Shown: in pieces, positions 13,719 through 24,009 of the stretch
Layout: every line of letters starts with the position of its first letter
How positions within the stretch are numbered: the stretch's first letter is position 1
Assembly (NCBI RefSeq): GCF_014905175.1
Contig: NC_057791.1
Coordinates: forward strand, 18,170,177-18,234,176
Source of the DNA: Aphidius gifuensis
Taxonomy: Eukaryota > Arthropoda > Insecta > Hymenoptera > Braconidae
Direction: 5' to 3'
Length of the DNA stretch: 64,000 nucleotides
Program-made: the position numbers and the translations under genes
The notes under the pieces: generated by a model
What the model saw: the letters and a program-made list of their open reading frames with translations, nothing else
What the model was told of the DNA's origin: nothing
Database searches by the model: none

Positions 13719-14479
13719 ATGAAGTTAATTATTTTTTTTTTTGTAATTATTAGTGGTACTGTTGGACAACAAGAATTGTCTAGTTATCCTGAATTTGTAC
13801 CAATGGAAAATTTTAATTTTCATGAGGTAATAAATAATCAATTAAAACAATTGCTTGTTAATAATTATTTTTTTTATTGTTTAGTTGTTAGGTAAATGGT
13901 ATGAAATTAAAAGAATTCCAAATCGATTGGAGCTAAATCAGACATGCAGTGCGCTTTCTATCACTTTAAATTATGTTAAAACAATGACCATTGATGTTCC
14001 ATCTTTAAATTCACTGTGAGTTTATTTAAGTAATAGTAACAGATGTTATAATTGATGAATATTATTTTGTTTTATTTAAGAACTGGTTTTTTAAATAAAT
14101 GGGCTGCTGTGGGAACACCAACGAGACGAGGATATCCATCTGAATTTAATTTAAAATTTCCAGTACTGGCACTTCAAAGAGAAAGAACATTAACCATTTT
14201 GGATACTGATTATAAAAATTTTCAAGTTGCAGTTATGATTGAAACTCTTGATGATTCTAGGTAAATTATTTAATATTTTTATTTTAAAACTATTATTTAT
14301 TTAATTGTCTTTTTATTTTAAATAGCTTCTTGGAATATATTTGGATTTTATCAAGAAAAACTAGCCTTGAACAAGTATATTTGGATCATGCTTTCAATAC
14401 TCTACATATGAACAACATTGATACTGATATTTTTGAATCTGTTGATCAAAATAACTGTCCAACAATCTCATTCGAATAG
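13719..14479 (+). CDS. Secreted lipocalin, apolipoprotein D-like
   Basis: Four exons, 13719-13826, 13885-14015, 14081-14260 and 14326-14479, join to 190 residues. The N-terminus MKLIIFFFVIISGTVG is a signal peptide. The lipocalin signature GKWYEIKRIP (GxW motif) starts near residue 39 and opens exon 2. The second conserved region ILDTDYKNFQVAV (TDY motif) is in exon 3, and WILSRKTSLE carries the third conserved Arg. Two cysteines in the mature chain, in NQTC near residue 57 and NNCP near the end, could form one disulfide, fewer than in many insect ApoD proteins. Lipocalins of this type bind small hydrophobic ligands in haemolymph or at neural sites. The ligand cannot be read from sequence. 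The GxW position and exon phases are typical; the subfamily is an inference. Confidence 0.88.
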
Positions 14480-14987
14480 TATAATAAATTTAAATTAAAT
14501 ATAAAAATTAATAAAACAAATTGTCTACCAGATTTAAATGATGATGACTAAAAAAATTGTTATTTTCTTTTTTAATTATTCATCATGCCAACTCGATAAA
14601 TTAACACAAGTGTAGAATTTTTTTAAATCAACAAAATCAAAAGACAAGAAATAATTAAATATTATTAATCCAAGCGTGTATAAAAAATACACTAAACTAT
14701 ACTCAACTCACTGACTGTATATAAAAAAGTGGGAGAAATTTTGTACATAAAAAAAAAACACGATTCAAACTGTGTCGACAAGGTGATTTTTTATTGTTAA
14801 TACATAATCTGTTTAAACAATGTTCCAATTTAACGTTTGCCATGTACAAACGAAATAAAAAAATTAAACAAATTAAATTCAAGATGTTTTATAAAATTTT
14901 TTTTTTAATTATAAAATTTTTTTTTTAACAAAAAAAGAAAACGAAAAGAAAAAAAATAGATTATTTGACGTTTTTATTGTTGTAAAT
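14480..14987. other. Intergenic region, convergent 3' flanks
   Basis: The 508 bases between the stop codons of the lipocalin and the small cysteine-rich peptide are AT-rich and contain several possible polyadenylation words. No gene is seen. Confidence 0.5.
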
Positions 14988-15270
14988 TCATAATATAGTT
15001 GACCAAGATCTTTTTCTACAAAATGATTGACCACTACGACCTAAGCCATTTTTTGGTATACAATGAAGTGGATCACAACAATCAAAACGATGATAACACT
15101 ATAAAAAAAAAAAATAATTATTTCATTGTAAATTAATTAATTGATACTCAGATATATTTTATATAATTTTTATCAATTTAATTTACTCTTTCAGCTTCAT
15201 ATTTACACCAAGCAATTGCAACATTAAATGCAATCATAATCACCAAAAAAAATAAAAATAATCGTGACAT
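14988..15270 (-). CDS. Small secreted cysteine-rich peptide, cystine-knot-like
   Basis: Two exons, 15187-15270 and 14988-15098 (minus), joined at phase 0 with GT..AG borders, encode 64 residues. It is too short for ordinary ORF cut-offs. Residues 1-20 form a strong signal peptide ending in AIA. The mature part of about 44 residues has six cysteines with spacing C-X6-C-X5-CC-X4-C-X13-C (residues 22, 29, 35, 36, 41, 55), followed by a basic tail RKRSW. This C-C-CC-C-C order is that of inhibitor-cystine-knot peptides, which include venom toxins, antimicrobial peptides and harmless insect regulators. No specific family is recognised, and tissue and target are unknown. The intron falls just after the first cysteine. 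The gene is well supported structurally; the function is an inference. Confidence 0.75.
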
Positions 15271-15747
15271 TTTTAAATTTAACAAGAATATTTTTATAAT
15301 TGAAAAACTTGCTGGTGTTTAATACAGCTCGATACTGAATGAACTAAACAACTAAATAAACTCATAAAAAAAATTTCAATAACTATAAACTTAATGTCAA
15401 TTAAACTCGATATAATTTTATATCAAAAAGATAAAGAAAATCATAATGCCAATTATGCCAGCATAGAAAAAAAAAAAAAAAAAAAAAAAAATTATAAGAT
15501 TGGAAAAAAAAAAAAAGAAATTATAAGATTGAAAAAAAAAATAAAAATAAAAATATCATTTAATTTATATATAACATTTTTAATGAGTATTATTTTTTAA
15601 TTATAAAAAAAAATATAATGAAATTATTTTTTATATAAACTTAACATGTACATTCAAAAATAATTATTGATAATTATGTGGAAAAAAAAAAAAATATTTC
15701 TAAATTAAATTACAAGTCTCAAGGTAATTTAAACTCAATTATTTGTC
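15271..15747. other. Intergenic region with long A-rich tracts
   Basis: This is the 5' flank of the cysteine-rich peptide gene and the 3' flank of the next gene. From about 15465 to 15560 it is almost pure A with imperfect repeats of a TTATAAGATTG-containing word. No gene is seen. Confidence 0.5.
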
Positions 15748-18150
15748 TTAAAAAAATGCACTGACATCTAAAACAGATTGAGCAATTTCAAGTACGTCAT
15801 TTTCATCAAGTTGATGAATTAATTTATTTTTTTTAAAGTAAAGACAAATATCTTTTAATAATATATCTAAATTATTGCTATTTTTAGATAATGCAAGTTT
15901 CATATATTTTTTAATTATTTTTTCTTTTTTTTCAATAATTTCACTCATATTTTTTTCACCATATTGAGCATCAAATAAAAGTGGTTGCATTATATTTGCA
16001 AAATTTAATATACAATCATCATATGACATAACATCATCATGTATATTTAATGTATCAGGTATTTTTGTATCTAAATTATCACATAATTTTGGTACATCTG
16101 ATATTGTAACTTTTTCCATTTCATCAGTTAAATCATTCAAATTATAAAAATCATTTGAATCATTTATAACATTTGTATCATTTGTATCATTTGAATCAGG
16201 TAAATTTGCAAAATTACGTACTCTAATTATATTATTTGGTTCAATGATTTTTGGTGATTGTAAATTTTGATTACTGCTTGAATTATTCATTGTTTCAGGT
16301 ATTTTTTCAATTTGGTTAATTATATTTGAGAGTACAGGATTTGTTTCTGATACTTTAATTGTATTGACTATTGCATTCATGAGTTGTTGATTAGCTTGTA
16401 CTGGCTGATGATAATTATCACGAGTTTGATAATTCTCCATTGATTGATTATTCATCGTTGAAGCATGTTGTTGTTGATGTGGTACTGGTTGATTATAATT
16501 GCCACGAGTTTGATAATGCTCCATTGGTTGATTGTTCATTGTTGAAGCATGTTGTTGTTGATGTAGTAGTGGTTGATTGTAATTACCACGATTTTGATAA
16601 TGCTCCATTGATTGATTAATCATTGTTGAGGGATATTGTTGATAAGGTTGAACTGGTTGATTATAATTACCACGAGTTTGATAATATTCCATTGTTTGAT
16701 TACTCATTGGTGGTGGATATTGTTGATGATGTTGATGATATTGACTATAATTACCACCAGTTTGATTGTACATTGTTGAAGGATATTGTTGTGATTGCAT
16801 TGGTTGATTATTATAATTACGAACATGTTGGTATTGATTGTGTCTTGTTGGAATATTGTCATAAGGTATTGATGAAAAATTATTGCTCATTCTTGAATAA
16901 TTTTGTTGGTGAAATGATTCTACAGGTGGTCCATTTACTGATACACCAGTTTCACCCAAAGAATCAATTGATTCTATTGTATTTTCTGGAGTGACAATTG
17001 TAGATTGAGAAACATATCCTGTTGAATCAACATGTTTGTTAACATAACTCATTGATTTTCTTCTTGGATCTCTTATAAATAAACCTCTACTTATTTCATC
17101 AATACTATCAGACACAGTTGATGATTGATTATCATGATTTTGTAAAACTCCAGATGAATTCATTTGTCTATTTAATTCTTCAGTAAGTTCATCTGGTACA
17201 GATACTGACTCGTACATTGACGTTAATTCTTTGAGAGTTTTTGGATCAATTTTTTTAACAACTTTTTGTTTTTTCACTGGTGGTTTTGGCTTTGGAATAA
17301 CATATGCATTTTCAGCTCTTTTTCTTTCTATTTCTTCTAATTCACGTTGATAACGAAGTTTTTTTTTTTGTAAATAATCACCTGTTGATGATTCTTTTTT
17401 ATTTTTATTTTTATCATCTACTTTTTTTGATACTTCTGGTGTAAAAACGACATTACTCAAAGAATCTGTGTTTTCACTTGGTGATGTTGATGTCACTGAT
17501 GTATTATCTTTGGTTTGTTGTTGTTCATCATTTTGTGTTGTTAATGAAGATGATGATGAACTTTTATCACTTAAAAGACGAGATATTCTAGGTTTTTTTG
17601 ATATTCCAATTTGAGTTGATTGACCATTATTATTGTCAATCATTTGTTTTGTCATTTCAACAATATTTTGAGACAATGAAATATTTTTTGATGAAGATGA
17701 TGATTTATCATTTTCACGACGTTTTTTAGATGGTATTTCAAGAGGATCAATGAGCATAATTTTTTTACCACTACTAGTTTTTTCAGATGATCTATGTCGT
17801 TTACTTTTATGTTTTTTAGAACTCGATGAATCATCATCAACATTATCAGATTTATCAGAGCGATGTTTACTTTTAGTATCTTTATAATCATGAGATGATT
17901 TTTTTTTTGAATGTGAAGATGATTTTGATGATTTATGATGAGATTTACTTTTATGACGTGGTTTATCATCACTGTCACTTGATTTTTTAACATAATCTTT
18001 TGATAATTCACTCAATTTTGACGATGTTTTTTCAGGTGTTGTTGAGATAACTTCAATCAAATTAATTTCATCATTTGTTGAATTATCTAAGCTTGTATTT
18101 ATCAATTCATCCGGTTTGTCACTAATACTTGTATTATTTATAGTTGACAT
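15748..18150 (-). CDS. Low-complexity Ser/Lys/Gln-rich protein, function unknown
   Basis: A single uninterrupted frame of 800 residues; I do not recognise an orthologue. Residues ~45-130 are Ser/Lys/His-rich (runs of KSSK, HKSK), resembling nuclear RS/SK-rich proteins. Around residues 265-325 there is a more ordered segment, KKLRYQRELEEIERKRAEN, then basic PKPKPPVKKQKVVKKIDPK, which could be a helix and a nuclear localisation signal. Residues ~450-590 form a Gln/Asn/Tyr-rich tandem repeat of 28 residues. The last 90 residues look helical and folded (LDILLKDICLYF, DVLEIAQSVLDV). Such composition suggests a nuclear or RNP protein with a prion-like repeat domain, but this is inference. A 2.4 kb frame with coherent codon use in this AT-rich DNA is convincing as a real gene. 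Confidence 0.8.
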   Translation of the reverse strand: MSTINNTSISDKPDELINTSLDNSTNDEINLIEVISTTPEKTSSKLSELSKDYVKKSSDSDDKPRHKSKSHHKSSKSSSHSKKKSSHDYKDTKSKHRSDKSDNVDDDSSSSKKHKSKRHRSSEKTSSGKKIMLIDPLEIPSKKRRENDKSSSSSKNISLSQNIVEMTKQMIDNNNGQSTQIGISKKPRISRLLSDKSSSSSSLTTQNDEQQQTKDNTSVTSTSPSENTDSLSNVVFTPEVSKKVDDKNKNKKESSTGDYLQKKKLRYQRELEEIERKRAENAYVIPKPKPPVKKQKVVKKIDPKTLKELTSMYESVSVPDELTEELNRQMNSSGVLQNHDNQSSTVSDSIDEISRGLFIRDPRRKSMSYVNKHVDSTGYVSQSTIVTPENTIESIDSLGETGVSVNGPPVESFHQQNYSRMSNNFSSIPYDNIPTRHNQYQHVRNYNNQPMQSQQYPSTMYNQTGGNYSQYHQHHQQYPPPMSNQTMEYYQTRGNYNQPVQPYQQYPSTMINQSMEHYQNRGNYNQPLLHQQQHASTMNNQPMEHYQTRGNYNQPVPHQQQHASTMNNQSMENYQTRDNYHQPVQANQQLMNAIVNTIKVSETNPVLSNIINQIEKIPETMNNSSSNQNLQSPKIIEPNNIIRVRNFANLPDSNDTNDTNVINDSNDFYNLNDLTDEMEKVTISDVPKLCDNLDTKIPDTLNIHDDVMSYDDCILNFANIMQPLLFDAQYGEKNMSEIIEKKEKIIKKYMKLALSKNSNNLDILLKDICLYFKKNKLIHQLDENDVLEIAQSVLDVSAFF
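16386..16800 (-). repeat. 84-bp in-frame tandem repeat (28-residue units)
   Basis: Within the 800-residue protein, at least four units of 28 residues follow one another, each starting NQ(T/S/P)ME(Y/H/N)YQ and containing R(G/D)NY(N/H)QP and a QQ-rich end. More degenerate copies lie upstream. Units two and three are nearly identical, indicating recent expansion or homogenisation. Length polymorphism between individuals would be expected. Confidence 0.85.
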
Positions 18151-18892
18151 GTTAGAATAAATCCAAAATTATTTGTACACAGAAAAAAAACTCAAATTTA
18201 AATTTATTTTTATATCGTTTTTTATTTGTTTTGTTAATTATTTTTAATAATGAAAAACAACAATTGATAACGAGTAGTTAAAATAACCTGGAATTTACTT
18301 ATGCACGTTTTGCCAAACTTGGATCACAATCATTTTACAATCAGTGTCAATAATAACAACGATAAATTATTATTTTTTTTTTTTTTTTTTTTGTGTGTGC
18401 AGTAATGCAAACACGTGCACACCGGACAGTGCTGCTAAAAGCGGTTGAAAATAGAACTCAGTAATTTTTAAAACCTGGTAATCTCAATTTCTAATTTTCT
18501 AAAAAAAAAATCGTCAATCACAGTATCACACTATCTTTTCATGAGTCATTTTTTATTTATAATAGTTTATTATAAAAAACTAATCAATCTATTGACGACC
18601 ATCGAGTTGTTTAGACCTCGTGGATTAAAAAAAATATAAATTATTCTAGAAAAATTAATACACGTAGAAGTTATACATTACACATAGAAAAGTTTCTAAT
18701 AAAAAATTGTTGTGCTAGCACAGTAAAATAGTGGCTAAATGAAAATTCAATAAAAACTGTTTTACCAGCGAATAGATTTTTTTAAACACAGCACAGTGAA
18801 TAAATATGTATATATATAGTTGTTGAGACCTCCAAAACCAAATTTATATTTTATTCATCCAATTATTATATAAGAAATACAAAAATTAAAAA
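18151..18892. other. 5' flank of the low-complexity gene and left edge of the repeat array
   Basis: Upstream of the 18150 start codon there is AT-rich sequence and a poly-T tract near 18370. From about 18490 the sequence joins the conserved non-coding repeat of the tandem gene array to the right. Confidence 0.5.
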
Positions 18893-18945
18893 TAGGGAGC
18901 CAGGAAGCAATCCATATTATTCATCGCAAGTTGCTCAAAGAATTT
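18893..18945 (+). pseudogene. Decayed type-A first exon of array copy 1
   Basis: The sequence gagccaggaagcaatccata and following bases match the start of the first exon of copies 2-4 (MEPG...NPYYSSQ). Here the ATG is lost: AAAAATGG has become AAATAGGG. The match stops after about 50 bases and runs into the 5' leader of the alternative type-B first exon. It is a remnant and cannot be translated from its own start. Confidence 0.75.
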
Positions 18946-19003
18946 GTATTTTGTAAAATTGGTTAATTATATCATCAGGTTTTGTAGAAAATAAAGGATC
19001 AAG

Positions 19004-19591
19004 ATGGCAACTGGAACTGGAGATTTACCAAGGACTTTACCAGATGATAGAAATTTAACTATACAATTGCCACATCATCAAGAAAGTATTTCTCAACCAT
19101 CTCAAATTTTAAATGAACCAAATATTTATCCAGAAACTCCACCACCAACTTACGATCAAGCATTGACATATAAACTAGGTGTTCATCAAACTTTTCCACC
19201 AATATCTGGTTAGTTTAAAAATTAATATTTTCACATTATAAAAAAATATTTAAATTTTTAATTTTTGTTATTTTATATTGTTGAAATAATTATTTATTAA
19301 TTTTTTTTATTATTAGGTATGCATAGTGTTCAAATGAGTACATCAAATCCACAAATTCAATACACACGTGGTGAGTTTAAAAATTAATATTTCCATAGTA
19401 AAAAATGGAATTAATATTATGATTTTTAATTTTTAGATATGAACAATTTTCAAACACCTGGAATGAATCCTGTTCTCGTAACAAGTTCACCAAGAAATTC
19501 AAGGAATTCGCGTCAAGAAATCTGGAAATACTCCTGGATTTTCACGATTTTTTTGATTGTTCTTTTGTTTATCGTGTTGTATACAATATGA
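19004..19591 (+). CDS. Array copy 1: PPxY-bearing tail-anchored small protein
   Basis: Exons 19004-19208, 19317-19370 and 19437-19591 give 137 residues. Exon 1 is type B (MATGTGDLP...) and carries PPPTYDQAL, a PPxY motif at residues 47-50 of the kind bound by WW domains of Nedd4-family ubiquitin ligases. Exon 2 is the 54-nt cassette MHSVQMSTSNPQIQYTR shared by copies 1-3. Exon 3 has TSSPRNSR and then one hydrophobic helix, so the protein lacks a signal peptide and should be tail-anchored with a cytosolic N-terminus. The first donor is GTTAGT rather than GTGAGT. Exon 3 begins AT rather than GT, changing Gly to Asp. Its stop codon lies in a 50-bp palindrome. The family is not recognised; any ligase-adaptor role is inference. 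Confidence 0.75.
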
Positions 19592-19606
19592 TAAACAAAA
19601 GAACAA
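19557..19606. repeat. 50-bp near-perfect palindrome across copy 1 stop codon
   Basis: The arms TTGTTCTTTTGTTTATC (19557-19573) and GATAAACAAAAGAACAA (19590-19606) are exact reverse complements. The centre TTGTATACAA is itself palindromic, leaving only two mismatched pairs in 25. The left arm resembles the exon 3 sequence of other copies; the right arm has no counterpart there. Confidence 0.95.
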
Positions 19607-20407
19607 AAAAATATATTTGGCTTTTTAGGATATCTCCATTGGAGAGATGTACAAGAGCAACGAAAGTATGATTTTGTTAATAAATATTTTCCTCGATCTA
19701 AAAATAAATTTTTTACTCATGTATAAAAAAAAAAAAAATACCCATTTTTGATATTTTAAATTATTTAATCCCTCTCCTTTTCGCATTTAAGAAAAAAATT
19801 AATAAAATATATTTTTATAATATTCGTATATTTTTTTAATAAAAAAAAATATTTTTAGAAAGATATTTAAAATGATATTTCATATTCAAAATCAATCGAA
19901 TATTATATATATTTTTTTTTTTTTGATATAGTCTATTGTAAAATTCACTGATAGTGTAGAACACTAAAGGTAACTATTTAAAATTTTGTGAGTGTCATAT
20001 CTAATACCGACACACTGATGTGGCACTAAATATACTTACTAATTTTCTAAAAAAAGAAAAAAACCAAATCGTCAATCACACTAAATAATTCTTATCTTTC
20101 TATGATTCATTTTTTATTTTTTATAATTTATTATAAAAAACTAACCAATGCATTGACAGTCACCAAGTTGTTGAGACTTGAATCTTCGTGGATTAAAAGA
20201 AAAAAAATTCATTAAAGAAAAAAAAAAAAAAATACACGTTAAAATTATACATCATAATATTCAGGATTATTTATTTAAATATAAAAAGTGTATGTATTTT
20301 TAGTAATCATATTAATTTACGAAATTAAGCATAATAATTTTGTGTTTAAAATAAAATTTATATTTTATTTATCCAATTATTATATAGTAAATATAAAAAT
20401 ATAAAAA

Positions 20408-20971
20408 ATGGAACCAGGAAGCAACCAGCCAACGACACCATTTAATCCATATTATTCATCACAATTTGGAGATCCAGCTGGAAGAAATTATGAAGCTCAA
20501 TATCCTCAACAATTGACACCGTGTCAACCTACACCTGGTGAGTTTTAAAATTAATTTTCTCACAGTATTATTTCATATAAAAGTTTTAATTTTTGTTATT
20601 TTATATTGTTGAAATATTTATTTAATAATTTTTTTTTTATTGTTAGGTATGCATAGTGTTCAAATGAGTACATCAAATCCACAAATTCAATACACACGTG
20701 GTGAGTTTAAAAATTGATATTTTCATAGTACAAAATAAAATTATTTTCATATTAATATTTTCGATATTAATTAAAATAATTATTTAATGATGATTTTTTT
20801 TTAGGTATGAATAATTTTCAAACACCTGTTACTGTTACAAGCCCGCCGAGAAATTCAATGATTTTAGTTCATGAAATCTGTAAATATTTCTGGATATTTA
20901 TGATTGTTTTGGTTGTTCTTATTTTTATCGCAATTATCTGTATTATTATATTTAATCAGCCACGTCATTGA
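20408..20971 (+). CDS. Array copy 2: Pro-rich tail-anchored small protein
   Basis: Exons 20408-20537, 20647-20700 and 20805-20971 give 116 residues. Exon 1 is type A, MEPGSNQPTTPFNPYYSSQ..., rich in Pro, Gln and Tyr, without the PPxY of copies 1 and 5. Exon 2 is identical in sequence to that of copy 1. Exon 3 holds TVTSPPRNS and a C-terminal hydrophobic helix (WIFMIVLVVLIFIAIICIIIF) ending NQPRH. It lacks the short TPGxIPVT segment present in copies 3 and 4. All junctions are phase 1 with GT..AG borders. The protein should insert in a membrane by its tail. Function unknown. Confidence 0.8.
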
Positions 20972-21547
20972 AAATATGTAATAATGTAAAATAAAAAATT
21001 TACTCATGTATAAAAAAAAAAATACCCATTTTTAATGACTTAAATTATTTTATCCCTCTCCTTTTTGCATTTAAGAAAATAATTAATCAAATATATTTTT
21101 TATAATATTTGTATATAGTCTATCGTAAAATCTACTGATAGCGTAGAACACTAAAGGTAACTTTTTAGAATTTTGTAAGTGTCATGTCTAATACCAACGC
21201 ACTGATGTGGCATTAAATATACTTATTAATTTTCTAAAAAAAAAACCAAATCGTCAAGTCACTGAATATTTCTTATCTTTCTGTGAGTCATTTTTTATTT
21301 TCAATAATTTATTATAAAAAACTAACCAATTTATTGACAGCCACCAAGTTGTTGAGACCTCGTGGATTAAAAAAAAAAAATACAAATAAAAGTTGTACAT
21401 TTTAATTCATCTAAATATAAAAAGCTAGTGTATGTATTTTTAATAATCATATTAATTCACAAAATTAAAAATAATAATTTTGTGTATAAAATTAAATTTA
21501 TATTTTATTTATCCAATTACTCTATAGTAAATATAAAAATATAAAAA

Positions 21548-22132
21548 ATGGAACCAGGAAGGAATCCATATTATTCATCACAAGTTGGAGAACCAGCTGG
21601 AAAAAATTATGAAGCCCATGCTCAACAATTGACACCGTGTCAACCTACACCTGGTGAGTTTTAAAATTAATATTCTCACAGAGTTAATTCATATAAAAGT
21701 TTTTGTTATTTTATATTGTTGAAATATTTATTTAATAATTTTTTTTATTGTTAGGTATGCACAGTGTTCAAATGAGTACATCAAATCCACAAATTCAATA
21801 CACACGTGGTGAGTTTAAAAATTGATATTTTCATAGTACAAAATAAAATTATTTTTATATTAATATTTAATATTTTCAATTTCGGATATTAATTAAAATA
21901 ATTATTTATTGATGATTTTTTTTTAGGTATGAATAATTTTCAAACACCTGGACTTATTCCTGTTACACATGTTACTGTTACAAGCCCGCCGAGAAATTCA
22001 AGGAGTTTAGTTTGTGAAATCTGTCAATATTTCTGTATTTGCATGATTGTTTCAATTGTTCTTTTTTTTATCGGAATTATCTGTTTACTATGTTATGTTT
22101 ATATAATATTACAATATTTTGATAGGCATTGA
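21548..22132 (+). CDS. Array copy 3: Pro-rich tail-anchored small protein
   Basis: Exons 21548-21653, 21755-21808 and 21927-22132 give 121 residues. Exon 1 is a shorter type A (MEPGRNPYYSSQVGEPAGKN...). Exon 2 differs from copies 1 and 2 by one synonymous change (CAT to CAC). Exon 3 contains TPGLIPVTHVTVTSPPRNSRSL, several cysteines next to and within the membrane helix (CEICQYFCICMIV), and ends YFDRH. Cysteines at the membrane border could be acylated; this is a guess from composition. Same gene structure and phases as the neighbours, so it is a functional-looking paralogue. Confidence 0.8.
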
Positions 22133-22672
22133 TTTTCAATAATGTAAAATAAAATTTTACTCATGTATAAAAAAAAAAAAGTTGTTTATTCCATATTTGT
22201 TTATTTTTTAATGAAAAATAATATTTTTAGAAAGATATTTAAATGGATATTTCATGTCTAAAATCAATTGAATATTATATATATTTATTTTTTTGATATA
22301 GTCTATTATAAAATCCATTGATAGCGTAGAAAACTATAGGTAACTTTTTAAAATTTTGTGTGTGTCATATCCAATACCAACACACTAATGTGGCATTAAA
22401 TATACTCACTAATTTTCTATAAAAAAAAAAAAAAAAACCAAATCGTCAATCACACTAAATAATCCTTATCTTTTTATGAGTCATTTTTTATTTTCAATAA
22501 TTTATTATAAAAAATTAACTAAATGTGTTGACAGCCACCAAGCTGTTGAGACCTCGTGGATTAAAAAAAAAATATAAGGTATTATTTAGAAAAAGTTAAT
22601 AGCTTTATGTTTAAAATAAAATTTGTATTTTATTTATCCAATTATTATATAGTAAATATAAAAATATAAAAA

Positions 22673-23272
22673 ATGGAGCCAGGAAGCAATCAGTCAACAC
22701 CATTCAATCCATATTATTCATCACAATTTGGAGATCCAGCTGGAATAAATTATGAAGCTCAATGTCTTCAGCAATTGACACTGTGTCAACCTACACCTGG
22801 TAAGTTTTAAAATTCTCACAGTATTAATTCATATAAAATTTTTAATTTTTGTTATTTTATATTGTTGAAATATTTATTTAATAATTTTTCTTTTATTGTT
22901 AGGTATGCATAGTGTTCAAATGAGTACATCAAATCTACCAATTCAATACACACGTGGTGAGCTTAAAAATTAATATTTTCATAGTTAAAAATAATATTAT
23001 TTTAATATTAATAATTTCAATTTCTATTATCAAATAAAATAATTATTTAATGATGATTTTTTTTAGGTATGAATAATTTTCAAACACCTGGAATTATTCC
23101 TGTTACACCTGTTACTGTTACAAGCCCGCCGAGAAATTCAAGGAATTTAGTTCGCGAAATCTGTAAATATTTCTGGATTTTCATGATTGTTTCAATTGTT
23201 CTTTTTTTTATCGGATTTGTCTGTGTATTATGTCTCCATTTGATAATTTTACAAAATATTCATAAGCATTGA
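22673..23272 (+). CDS. Array copy 4: Pro-rich tail-anchored small protein
   Basis: Exons 22673-22799, 22903-22956 and 23067-23272 give 128 residues. Exon 1 is type A (MEPGSNQSTPFNPYYSSQ...). Exon 2 keeps the 54-nt length but has SNLPIQ in place of SNPQIQ. Exon 3 parallels copy 3 (TPGIIPVTPVTVTSPPRNSRNL) and ends with a membrane helix and NIHKH. Copies 3 and 4 share the closest exon 3 and flanks, suggesting that they arose from the latest duplication. Frame and splice sites are intact. Confidence 0.8.
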
Positions 23273-24009
23273 TTTTTTTATAATGTAAAATAAAATTTTA
23301 CTCATGTATAAAAAAAAAAAGTCGTTTATTCCCTATTTGTTTATTTTTTAATGAAAAATAATATTTTCAGAAATATATTTAAAAGGATATTTCATGTCTA
23401 AAATCAATTGAATATTATATATATTTATTTTTTTTGATATAGTCTATTATAAAATCCACTGATAGCGTAGAAAACTATAGGTAACTTTTTAGAATTTTGT
23501 GTGTGTCATATCTAATACCAACACACTAATGTGGCATTAAATATACTCACTAATATTCTACAAAAAAAAACCAAATCGTCAATCACACTAAATAATCCTT
23601 ATCTTTCTATGAGTCGTTTTTTATTTTCAATAATTTATTATAAAAAACTAACCAAATGTGTTGACAGCAACCAAGTTGTTGAGACCTCGTGGATTAAAAA
23701 AAAATATAAATTATTTCAGAAAAGTTAATAAACAAACAAAAATACAATATAATTTTGCGTAATAAATTTACAATTATTTATAAATATAAAATACTACTGT
23801 GCATATGTATTTTTAATAATCTCGTTAGCTCACAAAGTAGTAAGTAAAAAAAAATATTGTTTTTTATGAGTAAAAAAAAAATAAATAAATAAAAATGGTG
23901 TTCAAAAACAAAATTATATTTTTATTTATTACTTAAAGATGTTGTATTTTGTCAATTCGGTTATTTATATAATTATATTCTCAGTTATTGTAGAAATTAA
24001 AGGATTAAG

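Larger units (their letters stand above)
18490..23700 (+). repeat. Tandem array of ~1.1 kb units with conserved spacer block
   Basis: A spacer block of about 250-270 bases recurs at 18490-18630 (partial), 19930-20198, 21117-21372, 22300-22566 and 23441-23700. Each full copy begins AGTCTATtGTAAAATcCAcTGATAG. Later it has ACCAAATCGTCAAtCAC, then CTTATCTTTCTATGAGTCaTTTTTTATT, and ends GTTGTTGAGACcTCGTGGATTAAAA. Between the blocks lie the small membrane-protein genes described separately. Spacing of homologous first exons is 1140 and 1125 bases for copies 2-3 and 3-4. The whole is a segmental tandem duplication of gene plus flank. Confidence 0.9.

Noticed and set aside
16623..16994. 123-residue plus-strand frame
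   Set aside because: Antisense shadow of the Gln-rich repeat of the 800-residue protein (repeat codons read backwards).
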